Positions 18,632 to 29,777 of a stretch of 41,159 nt of DNA are shown piece after piece. How positions within the stretch are numbered: position 1 is the first letter of the stretch; each line of letters opens with the position of its first letter. Location of the stretch: NCBI GenBank assembly GCA_030432565.1, contig JAUIGV010000042.1, positions 1 through 41,159 on the forward strand, written 5' to 3'. The DNA comes from Verrucomicrobiia bacterium. Its GTDB lineage: Bacteria > Verrucomicrobiota > Verrucomicrobiia > Verrucomicrobiales > Akkermansiaceae. The translations under genes and the position numbers were made by a program. A model generated the notes under the pieces. It worked only from the letters and a program-made list of their open reading frames with translations, did no database searches and was not told where the DNA came from.

Positions 18632-20554
18632 ATGAACTTAAAATCGATAAAACCAATCGCTTTGGCAGCATTAACCAGCCTTGGCCTCACGGGGGTTTCC
18701 CCGCTTGCGGAAGCCAAGGATCCTGAAGTTATCCTGAATGAAAGCGGTAAAAAGTGGCTTGAAAAATACGCTGCGGAATTGAGTTCGCTTGAGTCAGAAA
18801 TTGAAACCGCACTTCCGCCCATTGATGAAAAAAAGAAACAGGCTTTTCTCGACGCCCGCAAGGCTCTGGCTGGCTTGCAAGCACCAGGTGACGACGCAAG
18901 CGGCCCCGCTCGAAAGAAGTACGACGAAGATAAGACCCTGGCCGAAACCGAAGCCCTGGCCAGGGGACGCGTCATTCTTGAGGACCTCAAAAGTTTCCTG
19001 GAAAGCGACAAGCTCGACGCCAAACTCATGAAAGCCTCCATCATCCGGAACGCCACTCCCCGTGGGCTTGCCGAGTTTTCCCAGCAGGGTGCCGCGGAAG
19101 AAACCCTGCTTGCCAGGCTCTTTGACGATGAAGCTCTGATGAAGCAAGTTCTTAAATCCGGCGGAGCCAATGGCGGCGAGTATGGCGAGGCCATGCAGGT
19201 CTACACAGCCATCTTGGAAAAGAGTGAGCGCGCCCGTGAGGTGGGGAGTATTTTCCAGCGGCTTGCACTTGGAACCGCACTCCATCAGCCGTGGTTGGAG
19301 GGCAAGGAAAAGGGCGGCGTCTACGGGATTGTTCTCACTGACAACCAAACTCCGGACGGTCAGGTCGCTCGATACCTGCACTACGAGAAGGCCTTCCTCG
19401 CGGGCGAATTGGATCCTCAGTTCAAGGACTTCAACGCGTGGGAATGTCGCTTCATCACAAACGATCCTTACACCAATGAGGAGCTCACGTGGGGGCGGGC
19501 CATGCTCCGCCAGTTTCGTCCGGATCACATCACCAATCCCGACCAAAAATGGCGCTACACACGGGTCGTGAAAAGCGATTTGCCCTACTGCAGCACGCGC
19601 CATGACGACTCACTGGGCTTGCCCCAGCAACAGGCCCTCGCCTTGGGTGGGATTTGCGGACGTCGGGCCTTCTTCGGCCGCTTCATTGCCCGCGCCTTCG
19701 GGATCCCCTCAAGGCGTTCGACCCAAACCGGTCACGCAGCCATGAACCGATGGACGCCGGACGGTTGGGTTGTCAATTTCGGAGCATGGTGGTCAATGAA
19801 CTGGTGCGGCCCCCAGGGGGGACTCGACTTCTATCTCGATTCCCAGGCTCGCGAACACGAAGAGACCTATCTCCAGATCCTCCGCGCCCAGTGGATTGGC
19901 GATGCCTTGGGACAGGAAGATGTCAGTCTCCGGCACTACGGACAGGGTGGCGGCTTCTGGGATGGTTTGGCATTTTATCAAAAACGAGCGATTGTTGATG
20001 ATGCCAATCAAGAGAGGGCAGCCGCTGACGCCGAACTGGCGGCACTCACTGCCGAGGAAGCCCGTCTGCTCGGGGAATCCGACAAGGTTCTCGGAGACGA
20101 TCAGATCAACGAGATTGAGATTCCTGAAGAAGATAGGAAGATCACAGTGAGCGCGGACGGAGTCATGACCATTCCAGCTGCCGCTTGTGATCGACCCAAA
20201 AATAGTACTGATAAAGTGGTCTTCATGCCAAGTTGGGACGAAGGCACACAAATCCACTATGGCCGTCTCGGCGAGCGGCCTGAGTTGATCAAATACACAG
20301 TGGAAGCTCCTGCAGCCGGTCATTACGAAGTCACTGCGAAGGTCGCTACAGTATCTCCAAAGCTGGAGATCATCCTTAGAATCAACCGGCGCACTCTCCA
20401 CGACATGCCCCTTCCTTATACCAAAGGATTTTGGGAAGAGTCGAAGCCGGTGACCGTGGAGCTCAAGGAAGGTCGCAACACCATCATGATCACTTGCCGC
20501 GCTCCAAATCGCGGGTTCACGCTCAAGGAGCTCGCAATCAAACCTGCCCAATAA
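18632..20554 (+). CDS. Exported transglutaminase-like protein with C-terminal CBM-like domain
   Basis: ATG 18632 gives a signal peptide (MNLKSIKPIALAALTSLGL, cut after AEA) and a 640-residue product. The GTG at 18506 is in frame but would bury the signal. The centre matches the transglutaminase/papain-like fold: LALGGICGRRAFFGRFIARA with Cys342, then GIPSRR, GHAAMNRW with His368, and GWVVNFGAW with Asn382 as a likely third residue. The N-terminal third is helical and charged. The C-terminal 110 residues form a beta-sandwich (IKYTVEAPAAGHYEVTAKVA, then VELKEGRNTIMITC) resembling carbohydrate-binding module family 6. The enzyme may be a secreted peptidase or amidase held on a glycan. It sits 12 bases before the tandem thioredoxin-like gene, so the two are probably co-transcribed. 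Confidence 0.78.
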   Translation: MNLKSIKPIALAALTSLGLTGVSPLAEAKDPEVILNESGKKWLEKYAAELSSLESEIETALPPIDEKKKQAFLDARKALAGLQAPGDDASGPARKKYDEDKTLAETEALARGRVILEDLKSFLESDKLDAKLMKASIIRNATPRGLAEFSQQGAAEETLLARLFDDEALMKQVLKSGGANGGEYGEAMQVYTAILEKSERAREVGSIFQRLALGTALHQPWLEGKEKGGVYGIVLTDNQTPDGQVARYLHYEKAFLAGELDPQFKDFNAWECRFITNDPYTNEELTWGRAMLRQFRPDHITNPDQKWRYTRVVKSDLPYCSTRHDDSLGLPQQQALALGGICGRRAFFGRFIARAFGIPSRRSTQTGHAAMNRWTPDGWVVNFGAWWSMNWCGPQGGLDFYLDSQAREHEETYLQILRAQWIGDALGQEDVSLRHYGQGGGFWDGLAFYQKRAIVDDANQERAAADAELAALTAEEARLLGESDKVLGDDQINEIEIPEEDRKITVSADGVMTIPAAACDRPKNSTDKVVFMPSWDEGTQIHYGRLGERPELIKYTVEAPAAGHYEVTAKVATVSPKLEIILRINRRTLHDMPLPYTKGFWEESKPVTVELKEGRNTIMITCRAPNRGFTLKELAIKPAQ

Positions 20555-20566
20555 ACCTCAAAATCC

Positions 20567-23194
20567 ATGAGAAAGAGAATCGTTCAAATCATTGTCGCCA
20601 CTCTTTGGATGGCTGGCAGTCCTTCCTTCGCCCAAGATACCGAAGTGGCGCAGACTGCAATCGATAAGCTCAAGGCTTCCCTCGCAGATCAGAAAACAGC
20701 GACCTCGGAGGCACGCAAGCGCCTGGCAGTTAAGCGCGCTGTTCGCGATGGTGGAAAGCTCCTCAAAGAGCATCCAAACGCCGAAAATCGCTTCGAAGTT
20801 CTCGGGCTGCTCTTCCAGGCGCAACGCCAGTTGTTCGGTCTCGATGATTCATCGCGTAACCGCGAGGCCCTTCTTGAAACTTGCAAAGCCCTGGTCAAGG
20901 CCCCAGATCGCTATGCCGACTTGCGTTTGGATGCCGACCTTTTGCTGACCCAAATCGAGGCTGCGCGCAAAGGGGCAACTTCCGGGGAACGACTCGCAAC
21001 ACTTCTCCCTCTGGTGACCCGATATCGTGACACTCCGGCGGAAGGTCGCATGCTTCGTACCGCCCTGTTGATGGCTTTGGAAACGGGCGACCCCAAGATG
21101 ATTAAGTTTCTCCGAAACGAAATGGCGGTTCGCTTTGCGGGTGATCTTGAGATGATTGAATTCCAGCGCGAGAAGCTCGGTGGCCAGGTCTTTGGCGCCC
21201 CGCTCAGTGGCATCTTCAAACGCAGCGATGGCACCCATATGCGCCTTCCCTCGGATGTTCTCGGCAAAACAACAGTGCTCTACTTCTGGTCAAAGAAGGA
21301 CACCTCTGATGATCATCTGCAAGGTCTGGCCGAAGAATGGAACAAGCAGAAAGCAAAAGTCGGCGATCGTCTTCAAATCGTGAGTTTCAACGTCGATGAA
21401 CTACCCGACGCCGGTGAAAAAATCTTGCGCGACCTTGGTGTGGAATGGCCCGCCCTTCACCTGCCCGGGGGCCGCGAAAATCCCATCTACAAAACGTTCC
21501 CACGGAGGGATCCCTACATGATGACCCTTTCGCCAACGGGCTATGCCGCTTTGATTATGGCGGGCTCAACGCGGAGGAAAGTCACCGATACCGGGAAGAC
21601 CGATTTTTCCCGTTGGTTTCAGTCTTCCCTTGCCAGGGATTGGAGTCGGGAGCGTTACACCGCTCAACTGAACTCACTCCTCGCCGGCGACTTCCTGGTC
21701 ACTGATCCCGAGGGCGAATTCAATCCATCCCTGCCACCGGAAATCAAAGCACTTTCGGCAACTCCGACTCCACTCGATCGAAGCGCGGACTGTGTGCCGG
21801 ACAATGTTTTACACGACATTCAGAAATGCTTCGTCAAACCACCCCTGCGCTATCGTTTGGCGTCATCAGAGATCCGCGGAAACTATGAAAAAGCGGAAGA
21901 ACTCTGCGCTCAAGCAATCGCCGCACATTCCAACGCCCCCGACCTCTGGATCGTTCGCAATCGCCGCATCGCGGCTCAGCTCGGGCTCTGGAAACTGACC
22001 AATGACATCGCACACTTCGAGACCGCTCTGACCGAGGCAAGACTCTCCCTGCAAGCGGGCATGCCAAAAGGAGCGGAAACAATCGTTCGCTATTGCCTGG
22101 GCATGGAGGCAATTCGCAATCCCGACGCTGATGCCGAAGCATTCGTCAGAGGTTTCAATAAAGGCTTGGATGAAAAGGATGCGTCCGGACCCACGCTTGC
22201 CGCGGGAGCCCTGCTCTCCCTCGATATCGCCAATCGCGGGCTGCATGAGGAATTCCGCGAACGTATTCTCAGCACACATCTCGATCATCCCATGATGTGG
22301 ACCTTCAATTCGTGGCTTTTAAATCGCGAGCATCGCTACTGGCTTTTCCGTGTTCCCTTTGTCGCCGGCTGGTCTTATGGCAGACAACATCAATGGATTC
22401 TCTCACGTGGCAATCCGGATGAATTCCCACGGAAGGTCGCCGGGGAACTCCGGACCTTTGAAGGAGAGCCTTACCGCATTCCCGAAGACAGCAAAGGAAA
22501 GTGGACCATCGTGTTGTTCACGAACAGCTGGGTCGAAGATCCAAGGTCTCCCCTTCCAGCCACGATCACAAGGTATCTCAATCCCTTTATTGAGAAACGG
22601 GGTCTTGGTGATGTGCAGGTCATCGTCGCCGTGATCGATGGCGAAGTCGGTCCCATCCGGGAATACCTAAAGGAGAAGCCTTTGAACTGCGAGACTCTGA
22701 TCGTTGCCGGAGGGATTAAAAACCGTCTGGTGCAGCAACTCGGCATTCTGGACGAGGACACCGGGGCCAACGCCTTGGTCCTTCGCCCTGACAGTTCGGT
22801 CGCGGGCTTCGTTTCCGGGCTTACCTTCACCAGGTCCAAGACGGAAATTATCGATAATCTAATCATCCGACAGGACGAGCAAACAGTATCGGAATTACTG
22901 GAGAAGGGAGAAGTTGAAAAAGCCAGGGAACTCATCTTCAAGCTCGCACCGCCATTTGATCCCGAAGCAGTCGATGAAAAAGGCCGCAAGCTCAAGAAGC
23001 CGGTTTACAACTACGCCCATCTCCGCGCCCGGGCGCGGGTTTATTTGGCGCTGGGGAATCGCGAGGCCGCTCTCGCTGATGCCGAAGAGGTCTTGGATTT
23101 CCTCACCACCAAAGGTGGCTGGATGAGCATGCGACCCGAGGGATTGGATGAAGCCGAGGACTTCGTGAAATCTTTAAAAGGTGGCAAAAAATAG
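20567..23194 (+). CDS. Exported protein with two CxxC-less thioredoxin-like domains
   Basis: The 875-residue product has a signal peptide (cut after PSFA). A helical region follows, then a thioredoxin/TlpA-like domain (about 204-350): GAPLSGIFKRSDG, then TVLYFWSKKDTS with Trp241 where the WCxxC motif should be, but both cysteines replaced (W-S-K-K-D). A middle alpha-helical part looks like TPR repeats. A second thioredoxin-like domain (about 625-765) begins EGEPYRIPEDSKGKWTIVLF and again lacks CxxC (TNSWVEDP). The C-terminus has one more TPR-like helix pair (ARVYLALGNREAALADAEE). It therefore cannot be a classical disulfide reductase; it may bind peptides or act as a scaffold. It is 12 bases downstream of the transglutaminase-like gene and 50 bases upstream of the sulfatase. 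Confidence 0.8.
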   Translation: MRKRIVQIIVATLWMAGSPSFAQDTEVAQTAIDKLKASLADQKTATSEARKRLAVKRAVRDGGKLLKEHPNAENRFEVLGLLFQAQRQLFGLDDSSRNREALLETCKALVKAPDRYADLRLDADLLLTQIEAARKGATSGERLATLLPLVTRYRDTPAEGRMLRTALLMALETGDPKMIKFLRNEMAVRFAGDLEMIEFQREKLGGQVFGAPLSGIFKRSDGTHMRLPSDVLGKTTVLYFWSKKDTSDDHLQGLAEEWNKQKAKVGDRLQIVSFNVDELPDAGEKILRDLGVEWPALHLPGGRENPIYKTFPRRDPYMMTLSPTGYAALIMAGSTRRKVTDTGKTDFSRWFQSSLARDWSRERYTAQLNSLLAGDFLVTDPEGEFNPSLPPEIKALSATPTPLDRSADCVPDNVLHDIQKCFVKPPLRYRLASSEIRGNYEKAEELCAQAIAAHSNAPDLWIVRNRRIAAQLGLWKLTNDIAHFETALTEARLSLQAGMPKGAETIVRYCLGMEAIRNPDADAEAFVRGFNKGLDEKDASGPTLAAGALLSLDIANRGLHEEFRERILSTHLDHPMMWTFNSWLLNREHRYWLFRVPFVAGWSYGRQHQWILSRGNPDEFPRKVAGELRTFEGEPYRIPEDSKGKWTIVLFTNSWVEDPRSPLPATITRYLNPFIEKRGLGDVQVIVAVIDGEVGPIREYLKEKPLNCETLIVAGGIKNRLVQQLGILDEDTGANALVLRPDSSVAGFVSGLTFTRSKTEIIDNLIIRQDEQTVSELLEKGEVEKARELIFKLAPPFDPEAVDEKGRKLKKPVYNYAHLRARARVYLALGNREAALADAEEVLDFLTTKGGWMSMRPEGLDEAEDFVKSLKGGKK

Positions 23195-23244
23195 ATCAGG
23201 CAACACTCACAGCCGGAACTCTCTGAGCATCGACTCTCAAAAAA

Positions 23245-24804
<1,560 letters not shown>

Positions 24805-24837
24805 ACGAAATCCACCGGGCTTGTTTGATCAACTTCC

Positions 24838-27800
24838 CTATTCTTTTTCCGGCATCGTAACCTCGGTCACCTGGGAGGTGCTATTCTGCCACCGGGAGCG
24901 GGTGTCCACCTTAACGATACCAAGATCCGGTGCATACCATTCAGTCACCTTGGTCCGGGTTAGCGAATCATCAAAAAGACTGGCAATCTCTTTTTCAACC
25001 CGCAGAACCTTCATGGTTTTGCCCTTTAAAACTTCGAGTTCCTCCCACCCAATGATTTTGACCAGGTGATCAGAAATCAATCGGTTACGCTCCTCCTCGT
25101 GATTCCAGCTCCCTGTGAGTCGCACCTTAAAAATCTGCCCGGGCCAAAGTTCACCGGGCATCTCGGGATAAACCCCGTCCGTTACCATTTTCCATTCAGA
25201 CTCGCGGGAAATCAGCCTCAATCCATCTGCATCAAGTTGGAACCGAACCTTTTCAATCGCATCTTCTTCACCGGCCTTCATTTTAAGTTCGTGGTTCACA
25301 ATAATCGAGCCGCCTTCCTGCGTTGTCTTTGTCACAACAAACTCCCCCTTCGTCGTCTTTTCTTCGGCCTCGTCCGGACCTTGTTCCGTAATCTCAAATT
25401 TCTGGGTCATCCCCTCCTTAATGGCAAAGAGTGAAGCCAATTTGATCACTTTATCATCCGAAGGCCTTGGCGCGCCGGAGATCTTCGGACCCTTCGCGAC
25501 CTGCTGTTTCGCAAGGCCAACCTTCACCCGCATCCCTCCTTCTTCAAAAGATCCATCCATTTGAACGGATTGGAACTTCTTCAAAATATTCAGAGGCTTT
25601 GCATCAAAGGACTTGCGACCGGGATGACCAAACGCAACAGACTCCATGGTGAGATCCTCTTCATTCCACCGATACCCCAGACCTCCGGGGCAGGTGAGAG
25701 CCTCGGAAAACCGAGCCTGGTGAAATGCCTGCGGATCTTTTGCCTGAAAGGATTTGAACCATTCATTCAGAATTGGAAGAGCTTGATAGCTCAGGTTCCT
25801 GCGCCTCTCTTCGAGAGTCTGATCGGAAGCCATTTCGCCAAACGAAGTGAGAAACTGTGGTGAGGTCCGAACCATAATCTGCCCTTTCCCCTGTTTTCCC
25901 TGCTCAACTTTTTCCTCACGATCAAGGGCCCGCTTGAGCATGTCTTCATTGAGAGAAACCAGAAGGCCCGTTGGCCGGGCTGCGTAATAAAGGGAAATAT
26001 CCACCCCAACCTCATCCGGATCACCAACCACTGCGACATACTTGTAATCTCCGTGCTCGCGGGTTTCCCAAGTAACGAGGTCCGGACTCGAGGCTTCAAT
26101 CGCTCCTTTTAACGCTGTCAAAAAGAGCGCCAGCTTGATTCGGCTTTCAACATCAACCCGGATCAGCACCGGCATGTCTTTGAAGCTATCCTCGCCAATG
26201 TCGCTGCGCCAAACCAGATCTTCACCGAGGGTTACCGAAATAGAATTCCCCATCCACCCGAGGGGATTGATCGAAAGAGACGGGAGGAGATCGATCAAGG
26301 AAACGCCGGCCTGTTTGAATAAATCGCTCTCTTTATCCACCGCCATCGCGAAGTGAAATGCCGACTCTTCCGGGACCTGCCGCGCCGCTTCGGAAAGAAT
26401 GGCATCGCCAGCCAAGGCCACCATCTCTTCATAGTCACTGTCCACTCGGAGCGGCAAAATCGTCATATCGATTCCTTCGCGATCATCTTCCAGCTCGAGC
26501 TGGATCGCGATGGGATCAAAGAATCGGGCCCAACCGCTTTCGTATCCCCGACGCCACCTGTCATAGCCCTGCTTCTCACGGCCTGTCACCGTCTTTAAAT
26601 TCAACTCACCAATCGGGGTGACAAAACCCAAGGTTCCGTAATTTTCACTGAGAACCTGCTCGCCTGCCAGAGACACATCTCCCAGAAGTGGTTTGAAACT
26701 TTGATCCAGGGCCCCGCGCTCCAACTGCCGGGAGGTCACCGCGCCCAGCGCGCCCAGCGCCCTGCTCCGCCGCGAAGCCCCAATGCGAACAGCAGGTCCG
26801 GACCAGCGCCGCAGACAGGCATCCGAAATAAAGACATAGGCGCTCTCATTCTTACCCATCGGATAGCGATGGCGGAAAAAACGATACTCATCGGTGTCAC
26901 CCAGCGGATGAACCTTTCCCTCCGCAACCTGCCGGATCCGGGAAATTTGCACTGCAGAATTCGCAATCACAACCGCCCCATCCAGCTTGGCCAAATAGCA
27001 CGAAAACGAGCGGGTCTCATTTTGAAATCCAAACTCCCCTTCGCCACCCACCGCGCTCGCCCCTGCCAGCCTGGCCTTGGCTGAGAGCGTACGCTCCAGA
27101 GTGGAATAGACAAAGTCCGCTTTCGCGGTTTCCAGAACTACTGCGACATCAGAGCCCGTCGGGAAAAAAGGATCTCCCCCCGTCACCGCCACGCTCTTGA
27201 TGGGAAGAAGTCGGGCGAGGGCCTCGGGAAGGTCCAGCCCCATCTGGCTGCGATACCTTGCAGGCAATCCTCGATACTGATCGCTCAGCGCGAACGATTG
27301 CAAAACCGGCGTCCCGGCTTCCTCGATCCGATCGATCAAGGCGAAAAGCTTTTTGAGCGAGGGCGCGACCATGACATGCTGGTCTTCCGGAATATACCTC
27401 GAGAGGATATCCACCACGATCTCGCCCTCCGGCATCCACTCCTTCCACGGGATCGGAGCCACCGTAACGCCTTTGATGTCATCAAGGGAGACCTCAGTCC
27501 TATCCTCGCCACGTCCAAGGATGAGATCCCGATCGAGGGCCAAATTCTCAGCCAAGGCACGACCACCACTCAGCGTGGTAAAAGTCCGATCAAACTCAAA
27601 ATCCCTGACCTCTTCCTGATCATCGCCTATCCTGTTCTGGTACCACAATCCCCCCCTGGCCTTCGAACGAAGTTGGTGCCTTGCAAACCATTTCCATGCT
27701 TTTTCAGATTCCTTCTCATCACACTCCTTCAGGCGTGAAGCGTTGATCTCGCATGACAAGGTCACCCACTTGCGCTCCGCGGATTGCCAAACATCAAGAA

Positions 27801-28095
27801 ACCCTTTTCGACCGGCCGACGTCTTAATATCAAGAACCACCCAGGCATCCGAGACAGTTTGTTTTCGCCGTTCCGAATCCTCCAACACCCCGTCCGGCAT
27901 CACAAAACCAAAACTCTTGAATCGAGGAACCGGCAATGACGAACGATACGTCCCGCTCCAGCTCATCGGTCGGAGCTCCACCTTCAAAATCCCTACATCG
28001 CCATTAATCACCTTTAAATCGCTCACCCGGGTGCGGAATAGTTCGGCATGGGCGAACAGTGAGCAGAAGAATGAGAGGACTAGAAATCGCGTCAT
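24838..28095 (-). CDS. Large exported protein of unknown function with TapB/DUF3108-like C-terminus
   Basis: ATG 28095 gives a typical signal peptide (MTRFLVLSFFCSLFAHAE); a GTG at 28110 would add five residues. The 1085-residue protein has no catalytic motif that I recognise. The middle (about 270-800) has alternating segments reminiscent of DUF3352-like proteins (for example LARLLPIKSVAV, LAKLDGAVVIANSAVQ, FHFAMAVDKESD, LLVSLNEDMLKRAL). The last 190 residues read like a TapB/DUF3108-type beta domain, ending TKVTEWYAPDLGIVKVDT. Both assignments are tentative. The protein is highly charged and lacks further membrane segments, so it is probably periplasmic or secreted. It is monocistronic, convergent with the sulfatase, and its upstream side is a long gene-poor stretch. 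Confidence 0.78.
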   Translation of the reverse strand: MTRFLVLSFFCSLFAHAELFRTRVSDLKVINGDVGILKVELRPMSWSGTYRSSLPVPRFKSFGFVMPDGVLEDSERRKQTVSDAWVVLDIKTSAGRKGFLDVWQSAERKWVTLSCEINASRLKECDEKESEKAWKWFARHQLRSKARGGLWYQNRIGDDQEEVRDFEFDRTFTTLSGGRALAENLALDRDLILGRGEDRTEVSLDDIKGVTVAPIPWKEWMPEGEIVVDILSRYIPEDQHVMVAPSLKKLFALIDRIEEAGTPVLQSFALSDQYRGLPARYRSQMGLDLPEALARLLPIKSVAVTGGDPFFPTGSDVAVVLETAKADFVYSTLERTLSAKARLAGASAVGGEGEFGFQNETRSFSCYLAKLDGAVVIANSAVQISRIRQVAEGKVHPLGDTDEYRFFRHRYPMGKNESAYVFISDACLRRWSGPAVRIGASRRSRALGALGAVTSRQLERGALDQSFKPLLGDVSLAGEQVLSENYGTLGFVTPIGELNLKTVTGREKQGYDRWRRGYESGWARFFDPIAIQLELEDDREGIDMTILPLRVDSDYEEMVALAGDAILSEAARQVPEESAFHFAMAVDKESDLFKQAGVSLIDLLPSLSINPLGWMGNSISVTLGEDLVWRSDIGEDSFKDMPVLIRVDVESRIKLALFLTALKGAIEASSPDLVTWETREHGDYKYVAVVGDPDEVGVDISLYYAARPTGLLVSLNEDMLKRALDREEKVEQGKQGKGQIMVRTSPQFLTSFGEMASDQTLEERRRNLSYQALPILNEWFKSFQAKDPQAFHQARFSEALTCPGGLGYRWNEEDLTMESVAFGHPGRKSFDAKPLNILKKFQSVQMDGSFEEGGMRVKVGLAKQQVAKGPKISGAPRPSDDKVIKLASLFAIKEGMTQKFEITEQGPDEAEEKTTKGEFVVTKTTQEGGSIIVNHELKMKAGEEDAIEKVRFQLDADGLRLISRESEWKMVTDGVYPEMPGELWPGQIFKVRLTGSWNHEEERNRLISDHLVKIIGWEELEVLKGKTMKVLRVEKEIASLFDDSLTRTKVTEWYAPDLGIVKVDTRSRWQNSTSQVTEVTMPEKE

Positions 28096-28737
28096 GCTCC
28101 AGCTAACCACATTGCACCCCGGGATTCAAAATCGAATCGAGCGACATAAAGATCATTTAAAATGATAACAGATCTTTGATCGATTCCTCACTGATCGCCA
28201 CCCTTGCTATCGATCCGGACAACCTCAGCACTTCGACCTCCCCCACCAACAGTGGCAGCGGCAACCCCGAACACCGGAACCATCGAAGCCGACACCGCCT
28301 TCAAACACGTCAAACGCAAACCAACCGACCTCAACTTTACCGCCGGCACGCTCTTCTACTCCGATGCCAACTCGACTGACACTCCAAATCTCCTTTCCCG
28401 GAACGATTGCTTCAAACGATTTCCCTTCCACAAAATACCACCGCCTACCTGAACCCCACCGTCCCGTGACTCCAAGCTCACGACATCGAAGCAAGGTGCG
28501 ACGCAGAAGTGGATCGAGACCGAGGAGCAAGGAAGTCTGAAGCGGGAGGCCTCCCGAATCGTCAAGGTCTCAATGTTCGACGCCCGGCCGGGCCGCTGCT
28601 CATCGTATCAACTCCATCAAACTCGCTTGGGATTTCTGAGATGGGCTCTAAGGCTTAGGCACTCCGGCCCGTTCACTCTTTCAGAAAGTAAAATCACCGT
28701 CTTTCAAAACAAATTTTTTGAGAAGTAGAACCGAACC
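28096..28737. other. Gene-poor region with possible coding remnants
   Basis: No convincing gene is visible. One + frame (about 28204-28452) reads like biased coding sequence (IEADTAFKHVKRKPTDLNF, then FYSDANSTDTPNLL). Another + frame is open without a good start from about 28454 to 28729. Neither resembles a domain that I know, and frames change midway, so a decayed gene is possible. The 60 bases before ATG 28738 are AT-rich and probably carry the ExbD-like gene's promoter, with no clear hexamers. Confidence 0.35.
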
Positions 28738-29217
28738 ATGTCACGCCGCAAAAAGATCCAAGCACCCGAAGACGACGAACCGGGCCTCGACATCTCCTCT
28801 CTAATTGATGTCTGTTTCCTTCTACTGATCTACTTCATTGTCACCACCCAGATTGTGAAAAAAGAACAGGAACTCAGCGCGAGACTTCCCGTCGTGAACC
28901 CCGCGGGACCACAGTCCTCAATGCCCCCCTTGTCCATTCACCTGGAAGCCAACGGTCATGTTTCAATCAAAAACGAAAGCGGCCTGATCGAGCTCATTGA
29001 AACCAATCCTGATCTCAGGGAGCTCCCCAGTCTTTCCGCGCGACTTCGACTCCACAAAAGTGCCTCCGAGATGACCGGCGCAAGACCACGGGTTCAGATC
29101 CGCGTAGATGGCGACGCTGTCCAGCAACGCGTCACTGATATTTTCAACGCTCTCGCCGGGGCTCAAATCACAGAAATCACGTTTACTGATCTCTTTGGCT
29201 TACAGGCGCCATCTTAA
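28738..29217 (+). CDS. ExbD/TolR-family proton-channel protein
   Basis: The 159-residue protein fits the ExbD/TolR family in size and layout: a short basic and acidic cytoplasmic start, one membrane helix, and a periplasmic domain. The helix LDISSLIDVCFLLLIYFIV holds the conserved Asp24, aligned with the proton-carrying Asp25 of E. coli ExbD. The periplasmic domain ends with the expected strand VQIRVDGDAVQQRVTDIFNA. It would normally work with an ExbB/TolQ-type pentamer to use proton motive force for outer-membrane transport or envelope upkeep, but no ExbB, TonB or TolA gene lies in the window. A weak GAGAAG lies about 12 bases before the ATG. A small acidic protein gene follows 44 bases downstream. 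Confidence 0.9.
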   Translation: MSRRKKIQAPEDDEPGLDISSLIDVCFLLLIYFIVTTQIVKKEQELSARLPVVNPAGPQSSMPPLSIHLEANGHVSIKNESGLIELIETNPDLRELPSLSARLRLHKSASEMTGARPRVQIRVDGDAVQQRVTDIFNALAGAQITEITFTDLFGLQAPS

Positions 29218-29261
29218 AATTTCCTGTTCCCAATCAACTCAATTTTCTAGTTTCACGAGGA

Positions 29262-29606
29262 ATGAAATTAGAGACCTCTCACGGCATCGAACCTGAAGCA
29301 AGCGCCGCACGAATCGAGACGCTGATCCGTAGCGGAGAGGAAAGAGGTGATTTCATCATCCTCAGCCAAGCTGATCAGATTTACCTCCAAACCACTGGAG
29401 GCAATGACGCATTCATCACCGAATACCGCAACGGCGACGAGGATCAACACTACAGTTCAAAACACCCCCTCACTGCAAATCAACTACTCGACTTAATGGT
29501 GCGGTATCTTGAAAGAGATCCAAACTGGGACGATGGTTGTGAATGGGAACCACTTGGCGAAAGCGAAGATGAACCGACAACGACCTGGGACTTAAAATGG
29601 TCCTAG
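29262..29606 (+). CDS. Small acidic protein of unknown function
   Basis: I do not recognise this 114-residue protein. It is rich in Asp and Glu, has no signal peptide or membrane segment, and looks like one small alpha/beta domain: a first helix (ASAARIETLIRSGEE), strands FIILSQADQIYLQTT and FITEYRNG, a second helix (TANQLLDLMVRYLERD), and a Trp-rich acidic tail. The general look recalls small immunity-type proteins, but I see no toxin beside it, so this is not a call. GAGGA sits directly before the ATG, too close to be a normal ribosome site. It follows the ExbD-like gene by 44 bases and may share its transcript. Confidence 0.65.
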   Translation: MKLETSHGIEPEASAARIETLIRSGEERGDFIILSQADQIYLQTTGGNDAFITEYRNGDEDQHYSSKHPLTANQLLDLMVRYLERDPNWDDGCEWEPLGESEDEPTTTWDLKWS

Positions 29607-29690
29607 TGCGATCGATTGGCTCCAGCAAAACAGCCAATCTCCAACACCGAACAAGGTCTGACACACCCTCCGTCGCAAGGCGCAAGGCCG

Positions 29691-29748
29691 GCCGGAAGAG
29701 TCCGGCAAATAAGGGTCTCGCAGAAATATGGCGATATTCCCCCCTTAT
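29691..29748. terminator. Structured convergent intergenic segment
   Basis: Two inverted repeats lie between convergent genes: GCCGGA-AGAG-TCCGGC (29691-29706) and ATAAGGG/CCCTTAT (29709-29748) with a nested AATAT-GGCG-ATATT. There is no T-run of note on either strand, so the terminator role is inferred from position only. Confidence 0.3.
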
Positions 29749-29777
29749 GGCCGGCAGACACTCCACAAACGTGACAC

